This document shows positions 34,020 through 38,361 of a stretch of DNA of 38,361 nt, in pieces (positions within the stretch are counted from its first letter, which is position 1; every line of letters begins with the position of its first letter). The stretch lies in assembly GCA_019634045.1 (NCBI GenBank), contig JAHQWA010000278.1:1-38361 (forward strand), written 5' to 3'. Below the pieces are notes generated by a model. The model worked only from the letters and a program-made list of their open reading frames with translations. It did not search any database and had not been told where the DNA came from. A program made the translations under genes and the position numbers. The stretch comes from Saprospiraceae bacterium (GTDB lineage Bacteria > Bacteroidota > Bacteroidia > Chitinophagales > Saprospiraceae).

Positions 34020-36299
34020 TTAGTTCCCTTGGGTGGTTGGAATTTGATCTGTCATTTGGAATTCTAAAACACCCCCGTTCATTAAGGTTGAATGGTCAAA
34101 GAAGGGTTGATGGAGCACCACTCCGTTCAATTTCACCTGAGCAACATAGAGGTTTTCAGGGCTATTATTCTGTACACGAATCTCGAAGGTTTTCCCATTT
34201 TCCAATCGGATGATCGCCTGATCTACCATGGGTCGCCCAATAGAATACTCTGGCTTGCCTGGGCACACTTGGTAAAAACCTAAGGCATTCAAAACGTACC
34301 AGGCTGACATGGCCCCACAATCTTCATTGCCAGAAATTCCTGCAGGAGTTGGCGCATATAAGGTCTGTAGCACCTCATCAATTCGCTCCTGCGCTTTGAA
34401 AGGTTCTCCCAGGTAATTATAAAAGTGAATAACATGATGACTGGGTTCATTCCCATGCGCATATTGTCCAATCAAACCAGTGATGTCGGCAGAAGCATTC
34501 TCCCCCTCAATATCAGAGCTGGTGGTAAACAAGGAATCCAATTGCGCAATAAAGCGCTCTTTAGAACCAAATAGCCCTGTAAACCCACTAACGTCATGTG
34601 GCACAAACCAAGACCATTGCCAGGCATTGCCTTCTACATAGGGGCTAATTTCGTGATCCGAATAATTGGGATTGAAGGGTTCTTGCCATGCTCCATTCGC
34701 CAGTTTACCCCGCATAAAGCCCCAGTTTGGATCGAAGTAGTTTTGGTAGTAAAGGCTTCGGCGCGCAAATTTTTCAGCGAGGTCGGTATTTCCAGCTTTC
34801 AAGGCAATCCTAGAAATGCAAAAATCATAGTAAGCGCACTCCAAACCATAAGATACAGATAGACGCATCGAATCTGCCGGAACATATCCAAGTCTGTCAA
34901 TAAAATCTAAGTGCCTGGGCATCAATTGCTGCGCACGTGGTTCTACCATCTTGGCGATGGTCTCCGGATGATATTCTGAACTATATACAGTCGCCGCCAA
35001 AGCTCCATCCACATCGATGCCATCAATATCCTTCGCTATTGCATCAGCAATCATTGCAGCGGCAGGGTAACCCACCATCGTGCCTGTATAGTTGCTCGCC
35101 AAAGGCCATTTAGGTAGCACACCTCCCTCTTCATACTTTTTCAAGAGGGCCGCAACCCATTCCTCGGTTTTCTCCTGATCAATAATCGTCATTAAAGGGT
35201 GTAACGCTCTAAAGGTATCCCACAATGAGAAGACGGTATAGTTGGTAAAACCCGAAGGTGCTTGATGAATGGCTTTATCCATACCGCGATATCGTCCGTC
35301 TACGTCCTGCGCCACCATCGGAGCCACCATAGAGTGATAAAGAGCAGTGTAGAAATTTTTTAACACCTTCTCTTCCCGGCTACTCACCTCTATTTTGGAC
35401 AGGGCAGTACGCCAAGTATCTTCTGCCTGCTTCCGTATCTCTGCAAAATCCCAATCAGGGTTTTCTTCCGCTACATTCTTTTTGGCCCCTTGCTCATCAA
35501 CCGATGAAACGCCCACCTTTACCAAAACTTCTTCAACACTTACATCTGGAAAAAGTAATGCTACTTGCAGCGCTTGACCTGACAGCTTATCTACATCCAA
35601 TGCTTTTTGACCATCCTTCGCCTGCACTATTTCAAAAGGGGTAGAAAACTGTGCGTAGAAATAAACAGGGTGGTCGTGCGCCCATCCGCTAGAGATCCGG
35701 TAGCCTTTTAGGGTATGTTGATCTACGACTTCGATCGCTCCTTCTAGGCTTTTATGCCCCCAGTTAGCTTGTAAGATATGCCCTAAGTCTATAGAGAGTT
35801 TTTTGTCTTTCCCCGCTGGATAAGTATAGCGATGCATGCCTGTTCTGAGGGTAGAGGTCAGCTCGGCTTTGATACCAAAGTTTTCTAACTCTACTTGGTA
35901 ATAACCCGCCGATGCTTTTTCTGAGTCTTTATTAAAAAAAGCCAGTAACTCTGCCGTATCCTCTCCGGTATAAGGTAAAAAAAGGATATCCCCCATATCT
36001 CCGATTCCAGTACCACTTAAATGTGTATGAGAAAAACCGTAAATGGTAGAATCTGAGTAATGATACCCACTAGAGGCATCCCAACCCGGTAGGCGCGTAT
36101 CAGGGCTAAGCTGAACCATACCATAGGGGAGCGTAGGGCCAGGAAAGGTATGCCCATGGAACCCTGTCCCAATAAAGGGATCAACAAAAGTCAATGGGTC
36201 TAAAGTGGGAGTAGTGTCAGGTGTAGGTTCAGTGGTGCAATGCGTTAGCAGTAACAGTCCAAAAAAGCAAAGGACTAGGCTGGTGAGTCGGTTTGGCAT
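34020..36299 (-). CDS. GH92 family alpha-mannosidase lipoprotein
   Basis: About 759 residues from ATG 36299. The lipoprotein signal has lipobox LLTHC. The GH92 N-terminal beta-sandwich carries DPFIGTGFHGHTFPGPTLPYGMVQLSPDTR and YGFSHTHLSGTGIGDMGDI (shown in part), and the (alpha/alpha)6 catalytic domain follows. That domain has YTVFSLWDTFRALHPL, GNEPSHHVIHFYNYLG and the calcium-site and catalytic-acid region ISGNEDCGAMSAWYVLNALGFYQVCPG. GH92 enzymes are calcium-dependent exo-mannosidases acting on N-glycans or yeast-type mannan, here probably at the cell surface. It is not accompanied by a SusCD pair. A TATCTTTG -7 box precedes it. The frame opens at 36326, but MPNRLTS at 36299 gives a normal lipoprotein signal. 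Confidence 0.93.
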   Translation of the reverse strand: MPNRLTSLVLCFFGLLLLTHCTTEPTPDTTPTLDPLTFVDPFIGTGFHGHTFPGPTLPYGMVQLSPDTRLPGWDASSGYHYSDSTIYGFSHTHLSGTGIGDMGDILFLPYTGEDTAELLAFFNKDSEKASAGYYQVELENFGIKAELTSTLRTGMHRYTYPAGKDKKLSIDLGHILQANWGHKSLEGAIEVVDQHTLKGYRISSGWAHDHPVYFYAQFSTPFEIVQAKDGQKALDVDKLSGQALQVALLFPDVSVEEVLVKVGVSSVDEQGAKKNVAEENPDWDFAEIRKQAEDTWRTALSKIEVSSREEKVLKNFYTALYHSMVAPMVAQDVDGRYRGMDKAIHQAPSGFTNYTVFSLWDTFRALHPLMTIIDQEKTEEWVAALLKKYEEGGVLPKWPLASNYTGTMVGYPAAAMIADAIAKDIDGIDVDGALAATVYSSEYHPETIAKMVEPRAQQLMPRHLDFIDRLGYVPADSMRLSVSYGLECAYYDFCISRIALKAGNTDLAEKFARRSLYYQNYFDPNWGFMRGKLANGAWQEPFNPNYSDHEISPYVEGNAWQWSWFVPHDVSGFTGLFGSKERFIAQLDSLFTTSSDIEGENASADITGLIGQYAHGNEPSHHVIHFYNYLGEPFKAQERIDEVLQTLYAPTPAGISGNEDCGAMSAWYVLNALGFYQVCPGKPEYSIGRPMVDQAIIRLENGKTFEIRVQNNSPENLYVAQVKLNGVVLHQPFFDHSTLMNGGVLEFQMTDQIPTTQGN

Positions 36300-36323
36300 A
36301 TTCGTTTTGTTAATTCTGATCCG

Positions 36324-36331
36324 CAAAGATA
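36324..36331 (-). promoter_or_regulatory. Possible -7 box of the GH92 gene
   Basis: TATCTTTG on the minus strand matches TAnnTTTG 25 bases before the chosen ATG, which gives a plausible short leader. No TTTG at the standard -33 spacing. Confidence 0.45.
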
Positions 36332-36472
36332 ATAGTAAAGCAAGAGTTTAAAGATCAATCCATAGAATGCAACCAATTCCAAAAAATTAAGTATTGGCTA
36401 GTAACAGCTCCAATATATCATGATAAAACAAACATAAGTACAAGGCTAGGTTTTTACATTTTTTTGTTTAAT

Positions 36473-36495
36473 TTTAGAAACAAATAATTTCTAAA
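36473..36495. promoter_or_regulatory. Palindromic site before the 178-residue membrane protein gene
   Basis: tttagaaa (36473-36480) and tttctaaa (36488-36495) form a perfect 8-bp inverted repeat with a 7-base spacer, 24 bases before the ATG at 36519. The dimensions suit a dimeric helix-turn-helix repressor. A stretched -7-like element (TACATTTTTTTG) lies just upstream. Confidence 0.4.
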
Positions 36496-36518
36496 CCATC
36501 TATCAAACCACTTTTATC

Positions 36519-37055
36519 ATGAAAAAACTACTCATTGGCGCCTTAGTAGGTGCGCTAATTCTCTTCGTATGGCAATTCCTCTCCTTTGCACTGCTCGGTA
36601 TACACAATAGCCAGATGGGCTATACGCCTAACCAAGATGCTATCATAAAAGTACTGGAAGAAAACCTAGAGGAAGGAACATACTTCATTCCCCGTGCAGA
36701 AATTGGGGCATCTATGGAAGAAGAAGAAGCACTTATGAATGAAAGAATGGGCAAACCCTGGGCCATGGTTTCCTACCACGATTCTCTTTCCAATAATATG
36801 GGCATGAATATGTTCAGAGGTTTTATAATTGACTTCGTATCTGCCTTCCTATTGGCTTGGTTACTAATGAAGATGGCTAATTTAACCTTTCAGACCTCAG
36901 TGCTCGCTTCCTTAGCCGTTGGCTTGATTGGCTATTTCACGATCAATTACCTTGATAGCGTTTGGTTTGAAACCAATTCTATCCCCGATTTGATCGATGC
37001 CGTAGTTCAATGGGGTATTACAGGGGCCTGGCTAGGCTGGTGGCTAACAAAATAG
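36519..37055 (+). CDS. Hypothetical multi-pass membrane protein
   Basis: A 178-residue protein. The first hydrophobic helix is KLLIGALVGALILFVWQFLSFALLG, and an extracytoplasmic loop of about 65 residues (MGYTPNQDAIIKVLEENLEEGTYF...) follows. Three further helices (FIIDFVSAFLLAWLLMKMA, TSVLASLAVGLIGYFTINYL, VVQWGITGAWLGWWL) complete it. I do not recognise the family. The loop contains HNSQMGYTPNQ, which may mark a conserved group in Bacteroidota. The gene stands alone, with a palindrome before its start and a terminator after its stop, so it is probably independently regulated. Confidence 0.7.
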   Translation: MKKLLIGALVGALILFVWQFLSFALLGIHNSQMGYTPNQDAIIKVLEENLEEGTYFIPRAEIGASMEEEEALMNERMGKPWAMVSYHDSLSNNMGMNMFRGFIIDFVSAFLLAWLLMKMANLTFQTSVLASLAVGLIGYFTINYLDSVWFETNSIPDLIDAVVQWGITGAWLGWWLTK

Positions 37056-37064
37056 TGTGGCCAA

Positions 37065-37114
37065 ACATCCGAAGCTAGGCTCGAGTTGCTTGAATCTAAC
37101 TTCGGATGTGTTTT
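37065..37114 (+). terminator. Intrinsic terminator after the membrane protein gene
   Basis: acatccgaag (37065-37074) pairs perfectly with cttcggatgt (37100-37109), followed by GTTTT. It lies 10 bases past the stop. Confidence 0.8.
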
Positions 37115-37147
37115 CAGTTAAGTCCGATATCCACTAACAATAGTCGG

Positions 37148-37155
37148 TACATTTG
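37148..37155 (+). promoter_or_regulatory. Possible -7 box of the short-chain dehydrogenase gene
   Basis: TACATTTG matches TAnnTTTG 46 bases before the ATG at 37202 and lies just after the preceding terminator, where a new promoter is expected. No -33 TTTG at correct spacing. Confidence 0.45.
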
Positions 37156-37201
37156 GCTGGCATTTTTTCAGTCTTCATTCGGAAATGTGCAAATTGGGAG
37201 T

Positions 37202-37951
37202 ATGAAAAAAATAGCCCTCATCACCGGAGCCGGCTCCGGCATCGGCAAAACCACGACCCTTACCCTTTTGCAAAATAATTTTCAGGTCGTGCTCTGTGGC
37301 CGCAATGTTGAAAAACTAGAGCAAACGTTAGCAGAGGCAGGCTCCGCTGCGGATCATGGTAGCTGTATCGTCGCGGATGTCTCCAATCCCGCCTCAGTTT
37401 TATCTCTCTTTTCTACAGTCGCCTCGAAGTTTGGTCGCCTCGACGTCCTCTTCAATAATGCCGGCACCAACATCCCAAGCGTACAATTTGAGGATATTAG
37501 TTGGGACCAATGGAATCAAGTCATCTCGACTAATCTTACCGGAAGCTTTCTCTGCGCCCAAGCTGCTTATCAACTCATGAAAAAGCAAAACCCGCAAGGG
37601 GGTCGCATTATTAATAATGGCTCCATATCAGCGCATACACCCAGGCCGAATTCCGCAGCCTATACCGCTAGCAAGCACGCCATCAGCGGCCTTACCAAGT
37701 CAATCGCCCTCGATGGTAGAAAATACGGGATCGTTTGCAGTCAGATAGATATTGGTAATGCGCTAACTCCAATGGCAGCGAAGATGCCCACTGGGGTACC
37801 TCAAGCCGATGGCTCCGTTGCTATTGAACCAACTATGGATGTCCAACACGTAGCGGATGCTGTTTTACATATGGCTCAGCTCCCCCTTTCCGTAAACATG
37901 CCTTTTGTCACGATACTCGCTAGTGGGATGCCTTATATGGGGCGGGGATAA
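37202..37951 (+). CDS. Short-chain dehydrogenase/reductase
   Basis: A classical SDR of about 249 residues. The nucleotide-binding motif is KIALITGAGSGIGK. The dinucleotide-specificity region is VVLCGRNVEKLEQ, with arginine after strand 2 suggesting NADPH preference. DVSNPASV and NNAGTNIP follow. The catalytic serine lies in IINNGSISAHTP, with Y-x3-K in AAYTASKHAISGLTKSIALDG. The substrate is unknown, and classical SDRs act on many alcohols and ketones. The frame is open from 37106, but residues before MKKIALITG are not SDR-like and overlap the preceding terminator, so 37202 is the start. Confidence 0.92.
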   Translation: MKKIALITGAGSGIGKTTTLTLLQNNFQVVLCGRNVEKLEQTLAEAGSAADHGSCIVADVSNPASVLSLFSTVASKFGRLDVLFNNAGTNIPSVQFEDISWDQWNQVISTNLTGSFLCAQAAYQLMKKQNPQGGRIINNGSISAHTPRPNSAAYTASKHAISGLTKSIALDGRKYGIVCSQIDIGNALTPMAAKMPTGVPQADGSVAIEPTMDVQHVADAVLHMAQLPLSVNMPFVTILASGMPYMGRG

Positions 37952-38071
37952 GAGGAATGTCTTTATGCGAACAGGAAGTGATAAATTCCACGGTGAACAG
38001 CAGTCCCTATTTTAACTTGCAGGTAAGGGGGAGCTTCCCGTATAATCTATTGGGGAAATTGAAAAGACGGA
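37952..38071. other. Gap after the dehydrogenase gene, nothing recognised
   Basis: The plus-strand open frame from 37957 runs through the terminator and tRNA-like sequence below and has no protein-like character. The final 150 bases (38209-38361) likewise show no gene. Confidence 0.4.
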
Positions 38072-38074
38072 AAC

Positions 38075-38102
38075 AAAAAAGGCCTCCGTTTTGGAGACCT
38101 TT
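38075..38102 (-). terminator. Intrinsic terminator following the tRNA-like sequence
   Basis: On the minus strand AAAGGTCTCC (38102-38093) pairs with GGAGGCCTTT (38087-38078) with one G-T wobble. TTTTTT follows to 38075. It begins directly at the CCA end of the tRNA-like sequence, as expected for a tRNA transcription unit. Confidence 0.8.
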
Positions 38103-38208
38103 GGTGGGCGGTGAGAGACTCGAATCTATCTGGCTGCACCAGCTAGACAGGCTCCCGAACCCCTCGATTTTCAATCAGGATGCGCTGATCCAAATGAGCT
38201 ATTCTCCT
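38102..38208 (-). pseudogene. Scrambled tRNA-like sequence with an intact 3' end
   Basis: On the minus strand, 38124-38102 is a perfect tRNA 3' end. It has T loop TTCGAGT, T-stem half CTCTC, acceptor half ACCGCCC, discriminator A and encoded CCA. The matching 5' acceptor GGGCGGT and T-stem half GAGAG are absent. Upstream come AGGAGAA, a D-arm-like TAGCTCATTTGGATCAGC, and a CTGATTGAAAATC segment resembling a tRNA-Phe (GAA) anticodon arm with a broken 3' stem. Last is tctagctgg...ccagataga, an extra hairpin. At 107 bases it is too long, and its two ends do not pair. It may be a fusion of tRNA fragments, an integration scar, or two mis-joined genes. I do not assign an amino acid. Confidence 0.5.
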
Positions 38209-38361
38209 CGGATTGAGATATCAACACGATACCAATCTTTCGCTTTGCTCTTATGGCACTTGGGATTGATGAAGGGTTGCGTATCTACCGGCATTCCGCA
38301 GCCACCAATGTAATAACGATACATTTTAGTAGAGTACTAAAATATTAAGTGTGAGCCTTGA

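Noticed and set aside
37957-38313. 118-codon plus-strand frame at the right end
   Set aside because: It reads through a terminator and the tRNA-like sequence on the opposite strand.
1-38361. CRISPR arrays, insertion sequences, phage genes or a polysaccharide utilisation locus
   Set aside because: No regularly spaced direct repeats, transposase, phage structural gene or SusC/SusD pair was seen; the outer-membrane barrel and GH92 genes are not linked to a SusD.

Overview
The window reads as a chromosomal segment of a free-living, probably gliding member of the Bacteroidota, most likely near Saprospiria (Lewinella/Haliscomenobacter-like). The evidence is family content: a GldH gliding lipoprotein, two proteins with type IX secretion (T9SS) C-terminal sorting domains, a GLPGLI protein, an outer-membrane beta-barrel protein of the CarboxypepD_reg/TonB-receptor type, LytS/LytR regulators, a 2TM protein, a DUF6090 protein and GH92. 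Bacteroidota-type -7 boxes (TAnnTTTG) precede several genes. The genus is inference.

Layout. 1-3000: a PAS-domain gene running off the left edge (-) abuts a 5'-truncated LytS-type kinase (+). Then come a TlpA-like thioredoxin protein with no signal peptide and a LytR-type response regulator. 3000-5560: a structured leader with a 21-codon ORF, an elongation-factor-G-type GTPase and a strong terminator. 5636-12170, mostly minus: a small unknown protein, cysS, an S41 C-terminal processing protease whose last ~90 residues lie in another frame, a YbfF-like esterase and a flavin-reductase-like protein. 12276-14790: TlpA-like protein, grpE, dnaJ, terminator. 14816-19018: gldH, GLPGLI (-), an RprX/RprY-like two-component pair and a periplasmic TonB-C protein. 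19034-25112: alpha/beta hydrolase, 2TM protein, rnhB, two T9SS cargo proteins (one a PhoD phosphatase) and a lipoprotein. 25113-29813: the large outer-membrane barrel protein and a lipoprotein esterase. 30019-33774: a broken rrf2, a DUF6090 protein, moeA and moaA (molybdenum cofactor), and a small unknown. 34020-38361: GH92 mannosidase lipoprotein, a membrane protein, a short-chain dehydrogenase and a scrambled tRNA-like sequence with an intact 3' end.

The most notable signal is regulatory. The GLPGLI gene and the outer-membrane barrel gene, about 12 kb apart, share a 40-bp upstream element of three GGTTAA-like boxes with starts 21 and 10 bp apart. In both, the element begins exactly 29 bp from the start of a perfect TAnnTTTG -7 box. 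One copy lies in the divergent promoter region of the two-component pair, which makes that regulator the natural candidate to bind it. The two-component pair, GLPGLI, outer-membrane barrel and TonB-C protein would then form one envelope-response circuit.

Several loci look damaged: the S41 frameshift, the rrf2 frameshift and truncation, the kinase truncation and the tRNA-like scrap. Real decay and draft-assembly error cannot be separated from this sequence alone.
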